A DNA stretch of 64,000 nucleotides from Stichopus chloronotus (taxonomy: Eukaryota; Echinodermata; Holothuroidea; Aspidochirotida; Stichopodidae): NCBI GenBank assembly GCA_021234535.1, contig CM037846.1, positions 11,300,705 through 11,364,704 of the forward strand, written 5' to 3'. A program made the position numbers and the translations under genes. Below, piece after piece: positions 14,313-27,700 of the stretch (positions within the stretch are counted from its first letter, which is position 1; each line of letters begins with the position of its first letter). The notes under the pieces are model-generated. The model had not been told where the DNA came from. It saw only the letters and a list, made by a program, of their open reading frames with translations, and searched no databases.

Positions 14313-15647
14313 CCCACAGAACGCTATATTACCGTCAGTTCAATGTAGTATCAAATGTTGCATTGAGAGGATATACCGTCACAAATAAGTTAAAAGCTGA
14401 TTGGTTAATATGGTTTAGCTGACATGAGTAGTCATGATGTTTCGAATATTCAAAGATTAAGTTATGTCGATACAAAGTTTCATTACGTAATTGCTCTATA
14501 ATATGCAGTGACTATGATGAACCACTGTCCGTATCATGCACTACGATGTCAACCGTAGTGATTAAGGGACCTGTATGTCACTTGAACGAGCGTGGGAATG
14601 CCTAGCCACACGGAAAGGGTGGCCCAATTAAATCTGTGAAAAATTCTTTCTTTAGTTATACTGAAGTGCGTAATTCGTCAGTGACTGTTTGAACCAAACG
14701 AGGTCAGGTGCATCCTGTTTCTAGTGCGTCAAATTAGTGCATCGAGATCAACGATGAACTGCATACTGGAGGAAAAGTCTTGGGTACAAAGATCGCCAAA
14801 AAATTCCCCATTCAGGAAAAAGTGGAAGATGCCACAAATTTGACGAAACTTCGTTTTCGATCCGTAGATCTTATGAGATTTGCGACTCTTCCAAGAATAT
14901 GGTAAACATTTAGCATCAACCGAGGAAGTCTTCCCAGGGACAAAGTAACCTTGGTATACCAGTATGGAACACATGTTGAGCTGTAGTCGCTTTACGTGGA
15001 CATTTTCCCCATGCACCCTCCCAGATTTACCACTTGCCCTCTGTTCTCCTCACCATGCACTGATGTTGGAGGGTCTTACTAACTCGTGTAGACACAGTTG
15101 AGAAGTATTAGACATCTTATCAAACGATAGCAAAAATTTATAAATAATGTCATGGATGCTACACAGTTACCACCCAATCTATACTAACGCTGAAAAGCAA
15201 CTTTCACACAAGGCGCGATAAAAATGTCGAGCAGTAATAGTTTTTGCTTTCACACTACTGGCGACTTTTCTCTCTGCGATTTTCCATTGTCATCATAATC
15301 ATGTGATTTTACCGAGAGGATAAAGATGATCACAAGGGAAAAAAAGGAAACGCCACGATAAAAGCAATAAAAGTTGAATTTTTCAACTGAATTTATCCCG
15401 TCGCGTCCTATTGTATCGCTGATAGTGTGAAAAGATCTAAGTAAGGACAACTTTATTTAAATGGTATCGTGCTTACTGTGAAAGACCCTAAATTTTGGTC
15501 AAAATTTCAAGCTTACACTTTAATTACCGACATAGCTTAATCTCCCATTTAGAATGGACTAGACTAGGTCCGTATGATAAAATTTGATCCATGTAAATTT
15601 CTCATATAAAAGCGTCGACATTACTTCATTCCCGACTTTGTGTGTGT

Positions 15648-15735
15648 TATTTACATATGAATGGAATGGCTTATTCATCACGTGCCTGCATTATTTCCAT
15701 ATGAATAGCAGGACTTATTCATAGTCTGTTCTTAT
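15648..15735 (+). repeat. ~44-bp direct repeat, two copies
   Basis: Each copy contains TTATTT-CATATGAAT, a short spacer and CTTATTCAT. The copies are adjacent, starting near 15,648 and 15,690. No gene is nearby. Confidence 0.5.
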
Positions 15736-16259
15736 TTTCGTGTTTTGTTATTTTCATGTTCCGTGCCTGGGAGGTAACATGAAACAAACAAAAGCTTATA
15801 ACTGCATTATCTACAGTGGGTTAAACCTCGCTCACAATAGATAAAAGAAAAAAAACTTGGGGGAAGACTCATTTGTGACCCAAAAGCTATCTTTGAGAAT
15901 CAATGGAACATTTCAACAAAGACCATGGGAAGAAAGGAAAAAATCGAAGTTAACCTCTGACCTTCGGCACCTAGGTTTGGCATCTGTGTGCCATAAATAG
16001 GCGTGACGATGCGATGCAACTGTTCGTTGTCGGTTCCTTTCATTTCAAACTTTGATGGAGTCGTGAAAAATTGAAAAAGAGAAATAACAGGCTCTATTGA
16101 TTTACGGTTCTGGTCGCCAGGTGTAACACTGGTGGAAAATAAGTATTAGTAAGCTTAATATTGAACGCCGTAAGTGCCATGACAACCTCCATGTAATGTA
16201 GCGCAGTCTAACGCTTTTCTAAAAAAACGCCTAGGGGAGATTAGTGCGATTTGCGGTCG

Positions 16260-16273
16260 GTAACCATGGCAAC
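16260..16273 (+). promoter_or_regulatory. X-box-like (RFX) motif
   Basis: The sequence GTAACC-AT-GGCAAC fits the RFX consensus GTNRCC, 0-3 spacer, RGYAAC at every position. RFX factors drive ciliary genes in animals. It lies 4.9 kb upstream of the nearest recognised start codon, so its target is unknown and a chance match is possible. Confidence 0.35.
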
Positions 16274-19150
16274 ATTTGCTGGCATCAAAGGAGGAATTTC
16301 TCACAGGGCACATATACTTCCTGAAATGTGTTGACTCTCTATATATTATGTATAAGTTCATGGCACTGCTTTCAAGTTGGGCCTATATTGTGATTGAGGA
16401 AAAACGAAGCTTGAGCGAGAAGGGACACGACGGAAGAAAGACAAGTATCAAGAAGTAGGGATAAAAAAGGGCCAGTTCGCATATAATTCCCTTCTGAGAG
16501 CAAAACTTTGTCAGTGGGCAGCTGGTACCCAAACTACCTCCCCTTAAATCCCTCCCACCTGCGCCCCTCTATCGCAAAATTTTGGATACGCCACTACGGT
16601 GTACACTCCCGAGACTCCTACGTTTCTATCGAATGTAACTTTGAGGCAACTTCAAGTGTGCATTCACAGAAAGGAGGGTATTATAATGCTATGCAAAATG
16701 GTATGTGAGGGAGGGTATTACGAGAAGGGCTAAAGTGAAACCAGGGAGCTGTTATCTAAATAACAACTCCCTTGTGAAACGTCAGAAGAAAAAGCACCAG
16801 CAAACACCATTAATGGAGCAGTAAAATAACCACAGACGTAAATGTTCTGTCATGTGAACTGGAGTAAGTTAGAGTGTTCGCATGCGCATTGCACTTATGC
16901 CAAAGCAAAGGAAATATTGGCCAAATGTCATTTTCATTCCTAGCTATCTGTGATGTGAAGCAGCGGCCGGATGTCGCGAGACACATGAAGCAGATGTAAG
17001 TACTTAACGACCCTTTTATTAACTCATATTACGTAAAATTGGGCACATTCAGCTATGTATATTTTTTCTTTTGTTTTATGTTGTTCTTCCTAAAGATTTG
17101 CACGCATTCTTAGGCTTTCAAAGTGTTCTCTTTCGATTTGGTTTGGCTGTTTATCGTAAACGAGACGAAATTCCTCCCTATGACCCCTCCGACTATTATG
17201 ACGGCAATCACAGCTACGGTCATAAATTGGAAAACCATCGTCATGTTGCTTTGCTGCACATGTGATACGAAGAACGAAGTGTGGTTACACCCCGTCATGA
17301 TACGGTATATGTACGGTGTTATGGTTCTCGTGTTCTCACCACACACACGGCCTCAGATTTTCTGCAGGCCATAGAAAATAGGGTAACAAGCACACAACTT
17401 AAAAATGACCCACCTCTCTTCCCAACCACAATCCCCTTCACCTTCTCACCTAATCCCCTCCACACTACCCAACTACAACACAGTCAATATCGTCCTTCAA
17501 ATATCATGCTTGTTACAGGCCTGGTTGGGCAAACCATTCACCAGTCCCCAAGTTCTGGTGTAAAGTCTTTGTAAAGGAGTTAAGTTTAGCATTTGAGGAT
17601 CAGGAAGTATGAAAGCTCATGAAGGGGTTCCTATTCCACGTTGATCGTGGATGAACACCGGCAAAGTTCGCCTGTTCTTTTCGAACAGTGTTCAGAGGGT
17701 AACGAGGCAGGCGTGACCCAACAATCCCATGCAAACCCAAACCTGCTCCCAAGACCGCCATTTAACGTCCCCATCCGACGGACGAGAGTGTATCCCCAGT
17801 CTTTAACCACTTTCCCAAAGGCTGAGATGGGTGGAGGACCTACCTAGTTCATCAGCCCATTGGCTCTGCCGACCAACCTGAAGCGGACAAGACCTGAATC
17901 AGACAACAGGGTTCCCAATTGAAATTACTAAATAACCCCCTCAGCAGCACCACTGTGAACAGCTTTACTGAACAAATAATTTGTAGTCCCCGGAAAATTT
18001 CCAAGTGGTTCCATCGGGATTCCACCCGGGGACACTCAAGACGGACACTCTAAACACCGAACTAACCCGGCACCCCCTAAGCACAATGGTACCTAGTGCC
18101 CCTTCTCCCCACCCCCTTCCGACAACACACACCACCCAAAACAAGCACACACCGCCGTCGGATGTAGATCAATAATAACTGGATATCACTAGTGAACAAA
18201 GCACTAATCTTGAACACAGATCCACTTTTAGGGTTTTTATCAGCTTGAACTAACTCCCCCTCACTGATATGAACCCCGCCGATTCACAATATCACGAAGC
18301 ATTGCTGCGGCCGTCAATTGTCATTATTTTGCCTGCAACGTATGGCAACTTTGACGTTTTGACTTTGCTTAAACTGTTGATACGACCTGAAAATATTCAA
18401 CACCTGTATGAAGCGCAGGTGAATGGCCCCCCAAATGCCGCCGGTTAGTTTATTAAACATCATTGCAACCGGTTAAGAGCACCATAATTCCAAGAATATT
18501 TTCCGCCCTTGGCATATATACATGAGCTCATGTTTTGACGATAAGTTACATCGAAATAAAAAAGAAAAAACATGAAAATATTTCCGTGAAGGAAAAAGTT
18601 ATCCCCAGGGCTACTCTGGATGGGGAGGTATCAAAACTTTGAAATTCAGATTAACTTTTAATACTGGCAGGGCACATAAAGCTCGGTACAAAAAGTATTG
18701 AAGTTCACGAAGGCTCCGACGGCATGCGGTGACTGGACTTACACATTCCCAACTCAAGTGATCATTCACGGAGATAGAAGTGTCGTCCTGTATGGTCACG
18801 TGATAACGATGATGTTAACCCCTGAGTCCAACTGGTATATCAAATACATACCGTACATACCAAACTTATGCAAACGCATGCATGGGAAGTAAATTTAAAA
18901 AAAAAAAAAAACACGAAGAAACGTGGTCACGAACAAATCCAGATAACTCTGTGTTGAATCTAAGTTTTAATTGCCTATCCCCCTCCTCAGCCATATACAT
19001 CCTCCCACGACCACTCCCGACACACACACTTTTTCAGTGTCATTATCGATACGAAATGTGTACATGACCCCCTTCGAATTCCACTACATGCATATTCATA
19101 TTTCCTCTTTGCGACGATTACTATTGGCTGTTTGAGTGTCTTGTATGCCT

Positions 19151-19176
19151 CTTTGTTTGTTTGTTTGTTTGTTTAT
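19151..19176 (+). repeat. (TTTG)n microsatellite
   Basis: Repeated TTTG tetranucleotides, then a TTTATTTAT tail. Confidence 0.8.
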
Positions 19177-20656
19177 TTATATGTTAATCATTTATAGTAG
19201 CGGTAGCGATATCTTATCGACAGATGTTGACAAATACTTCAGATAATGAATTTAAATAGTGTCACGAACTTTTAATGGTTATACCATTCATGGAATACTC
19301 ATGTACTCGATCATGTTGCCAAAAGAAATCAAAATAAACCGCTTCATCGATCCTAACAGACAACTGAACGTGAAGTAGTTAAACCAACTTTTAAAACATA
19401 CGTACTGATTGGACGTACGCGGTATCTTAGTGCCTGGTTGCTTTTTAGACCCAACCAATAGGAAGTTGCCCTGACTGAGTGGCGTCTGTGCCATTATGTC
19501 TCCCTACAATATTCAAATTGTAGGGGAATTAAAAAAAAAAAGATAATTTGAAATTTTAATATAAATTCAATAAAAATGGTAAAATTAAAGATAGCGACTG
19601 TTTCTAATAAGAAGAAGCAAGATAAGGAGGGTTCTCACCAACGGAACGAAACTCCCAAACAGATAAATCTAATGCAGTTAGAATCAGTGATGTGCGCGTT
19701 TATTATGGGATGGATACTGGAAAATATAAATCCCATCCCTGGACCTTTTCATTTTAGAGAGCATTGCACGGTTCCATACCAATCAACAAAGGGGGGGGGG
19801 GGGCAGGTTGGCGTGTTTCTCTTCACTCCCCCCCCCCCCCACATCACATGTACAATTAGGTGACACGACTGCTTCTTACCAGGGAAATGCTAGAGACTCA
19901 CTGTTCTTACTTCAGTCTTTGGTTGGATGTCAATTTAGGTCTTTAAAGCATTTTTATCGAAACTAGTTAAGCAAGCCGGCGAGTATATTCTGTCTGGTAC
20001 AAAAATCCATACATCAATCAGTCAATCTGTCAATCAATCAATCTCTCTTTCACAAACAGGAAAACTTATTCGCCGGTAATGACACCACGTACATGTATTT
20101 ACTCGTTCGAGGAATATTACGTTTAAAAAATAACCATAGCCTAACAAATGTCATCCCTGTTTTGGGGGTGTACACCCTGCACTCGTCATGGATGTTTTCG
20201 TTTATGTATGCCTAGTTTGTGAACTCAGAACTCCCACAGTAGGCTCCCGAATGAAGAATCACTGGAGTTTCATGACTTACTGCACACGCGCACTACATCC
20301 AAACAAAGTTGAGTTCTTCTATCTCCACGCCTCTTTTTCATCCCGTTCCAGCCGCAGTGCGTCCCTAAATGGGCTGTTTAGGTCTGTTTGTTTTCACTGA
20401 CATTAAGGGGATCGCTTTGATGTCACCGCCGATGTATTAACCTTTACGCTGTTTGGGTGTACGCAGTCTACCATTGGCCGAGATATTGCTATGTGTAACG
20501 AGGTACGCGTGCTCCAGAGGAGAAAAAGTTTCTAATTTCAAAGTTACGCATGCAACCGTAATCAAATGAGCTTCCTGCTGCATATACGTATGCATGTGCG
20601 AGGAACATTTACTGGAACTGGGAGAAGATTACGGTCACTACGATTCGGGAAACGCA

Positions 20657-20664
20657 TATAAAAG
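20657..20664 (+). promoter_or_regulatory. possible TATA box upstream of the C13-like gene
   Basis: TATAAAAG lies about 530 bases upstream of the predicted start codon at 21,190. The distance would imply a long 5' untranslated region or an untranslated first exon. No transcript evidence is available, and TATA-like strings are common in AT-rich DNA. Confidence 0.2.
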
Positions 20665-21189
20665 TTTTAGGCAAGAATAAATTCTGCAAAATGCTCCAGT
20701 TCACGCATTTGACACGGTGCAGATATTTTAGCGAAGCCAGCTCTCTTATTTTACATAATTTTTCTTTCGTTCAAATGTGCTGAGCGATGTTTTCTTTATT
20801 TTTTTCTTTTCAGTCTCATGTTTTCCATTTGTTTCGCTCAAGGTTCGATTAAACAATAGAAATCTCGACTAAGTGACACAACCAATTCGTGCATCACCAG
20901 CCAGCGAGATTCTTTTTTATGTTCAGTTTGGCAGAGGAAGGACATGATAGGCTGATCTGTCCGTGTCTTTAAGGGAACGCATTCAAAACGGATTGAACTT
21001 ACATCTGTAAAAAGATCTATAAAAAGATATTCAATCGTGATTTATGTTTTTTACCTCAAAATTCTTAGAGTCTTTCTTTGCCTGAGTGAACAGGACGGGA
21101 TAGATCAACTTTGGTGTACATTTTATTTTACCACTTGACGTTAAAATACAAACTGGTCAACAAGTGCCCGACTGCATCCGTTCATCAAA

Positions 21190-21712
21190 ATGTGGATCAA
21201 CAGGCTTCACAAACTATTGCCGCATAGCGGCAGGCTTTCCCCATTTGTGTGTTTGTCGTTTTTACAAGTTTTCCTTTCTTTACGGATATCTGCCGCCTAC
21301 CGTCTTGAAATCAGCACGACTTCCAAGTCGTCCACGGGCACAAGCAGTTGGAGCTCGCCCACGAGCTCGGCGGGTCCCTCGAGGATCGACACATGGGTCG
21401 CAGAGGCGTTATCGCTCGCCCGGGACCTGGACTGTGAGTCGGTAAACCTGATGACGGCCTCGGAGTGCCGTAAGATCCAATCCCTGGAGGAACGTGAGAT
21501 GAACGTTTACGTAGCGCCGTTGAAACTCCAAGACAGGACTAAGTACTCCCTCATCGTACCCGATGGGGGTCTGAGGCTAAGTGGGGAGCACGACTCGGTG
21601 ATACTCATCGACCCATACCCCTCCGCAAACTTTGGACATTTAGTATTGATCTATTATATCAATCTCGGAGTCGAGAGAGACGAGTGTACAGAAGACAACG
21701 GGGTTTATTTAG
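21190..21712 (+). CDS. C13-like gene exon 1 (start, signal peptide, Ser-rich linker)
   Basis: Residues 1-174. The hydrophobic stretch SPFVCLSFLQVFLSL begins near residue 18; a Ser/Thr-rich segment follows at about 42-63, then a conserved-looking domain containing YSLIVPDGG and FGHLVLIYYINLG. The donor is G|GTGAGA and the exon ends one base into a codon, which exon 2 completes as Asp. Confidence 0.85.
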
Positions 21713-24700
21713 GTGAGAAAATATCTCTTTTGTTGTTTGCTGTCATTTTCTGTCATAGTAATCCACATGCAATAACCCCCCCCCCCCCCCCGCGCCCATC
21801 ACTATATGTCCTTTCCTCCTCCCTCCTATCATTTTCCACGAACTATGTTTCATGCAAGTTTGAAGTAGGGAAATACCATTAGAAGTGTCCCAGGCACTTG
21901 GGACAAGTTACGTTACGTTTTACATTTGTTAAATTGCGGCGCACTTCCCTTTGGCCTGCAGTGTCGGCATCATAAAGCACATCTGCGCCTACATGTTCAA
22001 GGGAGGATAGAATAGAACTTGGAAGGCTTCTTAGAGCCTTCTAGGTGATCGGTACGTCATGCGTGATGTCGCAACTACCTGCATCTACGCAGACATACCC
22101 GTCCCCCCCCCCCCACTTTATCCTTGTTCCTTTTTTTTTTACTTCATGTACTCGCATGTGATTCGATACAATCATACACAAACTAAGTGTGACTGGGTAT
22201 ACAGTATTACACTTACAGGTGGAGTAGAAATACATGGATTGCACCATTAGTAATAAGAGGGGTTGTCGTATATTGTCATACGTCACAAAATTTAGCAAGT
22301 TGCCCTTTATCGTATGCGTGCGAATATTGACGAACACAAATAACACAATGTGAAAAATCGGAATTCCGATCAATGTTACGTATAGTCACGCGTAACGTCA
22401 CCAAGGAACTTAATACATCGTATTTAAAATCTTATTATATTTAGGGAGTCACTTCTCTTCCCAATACAATGGCAGTTGAGACTTATTCACTATTAGTAAA
22501 TCACTATAATATAGTGATATATTTAATAATGCATTGAACTGCAAGCAAACAAAGGCGGGAATAACTAAACTCAAATTGTCACAAAATCAAACCATGTTCA
22601 AAGGTACTCTTCTCTCGCCTCAAAGCTGTTACTTCCACCTCTTAAAAAGTAACTAAAAATTCTCTTGTGAATGAGAATCAGGAACAATACTTCCCCCCCC
22701 CCCCCCATCTCCTTTAACTTGCTCAGGTTGTCCATCTGTGGCATTCATCTTACCTACATTGGTCCTACCGAGGAGGTTTGTCCTTAGAACCTCCTTGGTC
22801 CTACTAATTGAGTGCCCACGATTGCCTTTCGACAATAAATCAGTAAATCACGTCAGGCAGAAGGAGTATCTAAAGTCGGCATACCGCTGTACCTCATTAC
22901 GCAGTATCTAGCCAGCCTACGTTTCGAGACATCTCATTGATTCGGTTTGTTGAACTTGTGTAAAAATAGAGAGGAACCAAATATAGTAACCCTTTTCCTT
23001 CGATTTCCCGCTGTATCGCAAAAAAAAAAGCTATTCAACGAAGGTGCCAGATCTGTTACGCTGAAATCCCTAAATTGGGTTACAAAGGGTGCCCAACGGG
23101 ACCTCCCGCCGTAATCACAATCTCTGAATGGCGTCGATCACTGTAGAGAAATGTTTTGCTTAGCCCCTGGTTGGCGACTTTTAGTCCTACATCAATTGTT
23201 CAAATATTTGTGATTTCGTTTACTTTACCCTCATTAACTAGGCACACGCGAGCAAAATGGTTTTAAAGTTTATTGGTTAGGTGGAAGCAGGATTGTTTAT
23301 CATTAGCAGTTACGCACGCTCGGAATCCGCGTTTTTCACTCACCCGACCACCATCTCAGGTATATATATATACAGAAGCAAGGCCTTACACAGAAGCGGT
23401 CTGTTTTCGAAGAGGTCATACTAGGGGCGCTCTGTGAAAACGAGCAAGGTGAACTTACTGACACAGAAAAACTGGTCAAACTGACGTGTGCTTTGCCCCA
23501 ATGTTATTCAACACGACTCGACGGTATTCGACACGAACCAAAGTCACCGGATTCTATTTTATCATGTTCACAGAGTTCTTCTCTTCACTCTCTCTGTCTC
23601 TCTCTCTCTCTCTACATATTCATAAAGCCTATGCATTTGTAGATTTCCAAGAAATTGGCAAGCGAGGAATACAAAAGGAGGAAGAAGTGAATTGGTTTAC
23701 GCGTTTATCGGGAATTCAAAGTAGCACCAGAAGCTCATGAGCAGAGGGCAGGCAAACATTTTGGTGAAGGAATATAAGGGAACAGACCATTTTCTTTATG
23801 TTTAAAGGAGAAGGCAAGTCAGGACTTTTGACAATGTTAAATGAGAGACTAACATATGGTGAACACCATTACCAAATTTCAGTTAAATACCTTGCTTACT
23901 TTCTAAGATATTGCAATTTGAATATTCTTAGAAAATTATCAGGAAGCTGCCATTTTGAAATTGCGATGACATCACCAGACCACATGTGATTGAAACGCTT
24001 TTGTTTTTCTCTATATTTCATTGTCAATAAATTTTAACAGTCATGCATAGATTCAAGTCATAGTATTAATGATTTGATTATTGCATGATCCACCTCAGTA
24101 ATTCAACACAAAATGTGTACAAGTGTGTTTCGGATTGATAGAAATAATAGGTAAAGAATATAAAGAAATACATTAAAATTTTTGCTATCAGTGGTTATGT
24201 GACATCATTATTCGACTTACTCAAGTTGTTTTACATTCAACTTAGGCAAAAATGGCAACACCCTTCTCTGAATTTCAAAAGTGTGTAACTTGGATAGGAA
24301 ACAATATCTCTGAATGAAACTTTGGGAAGATGTTTGTCAAACACTTCTGCTTCATTTTGATGAATATATTCCCAGGGTTTCTTTCTCCTTGAAGGTGTGG
24401 AGGGGGGGGGGGGGGCAGTTGCAGTAAGGTACACCTCATTCTCGTTGTAAATAGGTTGCTATCTAAAAAGAGATAATGTGTTTATTGTCAGAGAATGTGG
24501 TAATCCACCACAAATTTGTGAAAATAAAACGAATTATTGACACAAACCAGATTTTAGCCAATCAGCGATTGTTATTTGGGTAACTGTACATATAATGGAG
24601 GTTGTTCTCTCGTAATGAGATCCCTTTGTTCGTCCGAATATTTTCGGCGAAGTAAAACGCTTTTAGGCAATTAATATCGATCACGTTCTACCTGGCTTTT

Positions 24701-27700
24701 TTTCCCTTTCACCTTCCCACTATTCCCCTGTCCCCCCTCCCCTATTCCCCAGTGGGGAAGAAAGTAATGATGAAAACTGAAGGTAAGGAATTTCTAAATG
24801 AGTGCAGCCTGATCTTATATTTAAATAGGTTAATGACTGTCAAGCACTACAACACCAAAGCCACATCATGCAACCAACTGCTGTAACCGCGACCTCGTTA
24901 CAATGCCTCAAAGCCGCAGAAAATGACCTCAACAAAGAGATATGATACTGAACAGTACATTGTCAGCGTAATGAAACAGGCTATCATCTACGCTGTCATA
25001 ATTTCATTCAAAATCACCAAATATTTGCTGCAGAAAATCGTTTGTTATCAGGTTTAGTGCAGTGTGGGTTTAGTGCATACGAGGAACATCTGAATATTAA
25101 GACTATTCAAGACACGTAACTACGTCGGTCGTAGATACCAAAGTATTTCAATTACAGATGCCATGAATATATGCATTGTGTCTACGAAGCTAGTTGGATG
25201 CAAGACCTGCAAAACTCAGACCTAATCAACTAATAAAACTAAGACCCAACCAATTGCAAAGTTCATCATATGTAGGCCTATCAATCCTTGTTATGGGATA
25301 TCTGTAATTTTCGAAGTTATCATCATATATTCTTCATGTTTAAGATGTGGAATAGGAGTCTGTTGCTACCTTTGAAAGTAGACTATATATATATATTTGT
25401 TTTTGAAAAGTTAGGCATGAAATTTGATTTTTTAAGCTGATTGCCGTCTTTACTGGTCTGCTGATGTTCAATTGGTTGCAGTGTTCTATCGTTTGACGCA
25501 TATTACATGGTTTCTTAAAGCATGCGCGTCCGTTATGTGTCATTATCATACCATGACTTCACTTATCAAACGTTTCAAATATATGCGTGTGTGTGATTTT
25601 TTTTTATTTTTATAATCAATGGTGACTGGTTCCGTCATTTGTAAAGATATACAACATGAAATGTGTCTCATTAGATACCACAAACTTTGACACATTCAAA
25701 GATATCATTGATTCGAATTACCGATAATCACCCACTACACGTCAGATCTCGATTTCACTTGACAGACCATTGAACCCTGAGACACTTAAAAAAAAAAAAA
25801 AGCTAGGAAACGTAGAGGCCATGTGGTCTTCCTACACTCTTGTTTGTCTCGATTTCAGCTGTGACATGATGAGAGGAATGTGGCAGCTCGGCATATTGAT
25901 CGAAACTGCCAATCCTTACATATAGGACTACCTATGAGAATACTGTGGCGGTTCATGAACGAGGATGAGGCTAGAAAGTCCCTGAACACATCAGTCCTCG
26001 ACGCATTCTGTCGAGAAAACAACTCATATCATTCAAGATTGAAAAAAAAAAACCAAAGGAGATTTGCTGTCCCATCTACTTAAATGTTTACCGACTCACC
26101 TGAAATACCGATAGTCAGAATAATTCCCCCCGGGGAACGTTTTTAACACATTTTAGTCTCAATTGGCATCCGATGAAGTATTTGACCAATCAGACGGCGT
26201 GTTCAGGCTGTCTGATCAAATCATCGTCAGGTACGTTGATAAAACGTCACTCAGAAGATAAATCTTAATGGAATTTGTAATATTCTATCCGGGGGCAAAA
26301 ACAAAAGCCCAGAGTGAGACAAAATCCTACAGTGTCCCTTCACGACGTATCACTTTAAAGGCTGATAAAGCTTCTGGGTTTAAGGATGATGGTTGTTGAG
26401 CGTTTCAGCCAATGAACGGAGGAGGGGGGTGAATTATATCCCCTGGGGGACCACTCAAATTCGATTGAACGTAGTGATTTTATCACAACCTCCTTGAAGA
26501 CTTTTTATAAACGTAATTTGCGAGATGAGGCGAAGTTACTCAAGATTATTCACCCCTCCCTCCGAAGTGATCAGAGATTCCTAAACTGTTAGAACATCGT
26601 TTGGGAAACGTAGGGATGAAGACAAGTCTAATAAGATTACTTTTAAGATTGCTTTTAAAGTCTTTGACTGGGGGAGGGGAATGCGTTGCAATGGAGGTAG
26701 TTCAGAGTTACCGAATCTACACATCAGTTTTTCCGAACAATTCATGCCGTACGTATATGGTCAACCTAAACCCTTGAAATGGCTGCATGTTGTTCTAGAC
26801 CATCTCGTGTGCTCAAATTGCCAGAAAATGTCAATTGCCAGTAACATCCCAATTGCGTGGCAATTCAAAATTCAGTTGTAAAGGAGGCACACCCTAGGTA
26901 TGACGACTTATTTATTCCATCATGATTTTGGCTGTGCAACCAGAACGCTCTGACATTTCTTGGATTTTCTTGACGATAACACAACAAAACAAAGAAGTCT
27001 ACATTCTTCTGTACTTGCATTTCTATGGGGTTTGATATCGTCGCCATTACGAGCTTAACATTGTGGTACTCGGGTTGTGTGGAGAGAGTGTTGAATTCTG
27101 CGGGGCCTACGTGTCTACCTACAAATGAGCCACAGATGTACTCCCTGAAAAAGATGTGAGAAGAGAATGACCACCGTATAGGCTCTCCAAGTTTTTCTTC
27201 CCAACCCCATCCCCCCGATTTCTTCCCCTCGTTCATGACTGCCCCTCACCATCTACAGTAAGACTCATATTGCGGCTTCACAAGTTGAAAGTTACCCGAT
27301 GCAGTAAGTGTACAGTAGACAGGTATAATGCGGAGCACCCGTAAATCCTTCTTCAGTCGAAGACGAATGGACGTGACCTTGAATCATTTCCACCCCACCC
27401 CTTCCCTTCCCCCACCGATTTCCAACATCTGAGGCCTTCGCCGAGGGGCCTATTATTACATTTGCGAAACTTCCCCTCTTTACAGTTTCTCTCTGTCTCT
27501 CTCTTGCTCTCCATCTCACTGCAAATAAGTGATAATCGTCAGTTCGAAGGGGGAAATGACAAATTTTGTTACAAATATTGTGACACTTTTCCGAAAATAA
27601 AGGTATTCGAGTTGTTTATACAGGTAGGTTGTTAAAATCCAATGACCGTTATACAACCCCCACTTGAGTCAGACTTACATGGATTAATTTGTTATTGAAG

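Larger units (their letters stand above)
1..21189. other. intergenic / upstream region without a supportable gene
   Basis: I find no exon chain, conserved protein segment, tRNA or rRNA here. Open frames are short (116 codons or fewer), overlap on both strands and lack recognisable motifs. The region contains many G or C runs of 10 or more, copies of dispersed repeats also present further right, simple repeats, a CpG-dense patch near 9.3 kb and an X-box-like site near 16.26 kb. Regulatory DNA for the downstream gene, or exons of a fast-evolving gene, cannot be excluded by reading alone. Confidence 0.6.

Noticed and set aside
14739..14910. Plus-strand open segment ending LPRIW and overlapping 95-codon minus frame
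   Set aside because: The plus segment has an AG before it but no start codon, no recognisable family and no partner exons; left unannotated.
17110..17374. Overlapping open frames with a hydrophobic stretch on the minus strand
   Set aside because: One membrane-like segment in T-rich DNA is expected by chance. Similar lone segments at 11.7, 13.8 and 15.3 kb share no sequence or splice logic.
21714..21882. Continuation of exon 1 frame to a 230-residue stop
   Set aside because: A strong donor at 21,713 joins in exact phase to 29,856, and the read-through peptide is low complexity from a poly-C tract.
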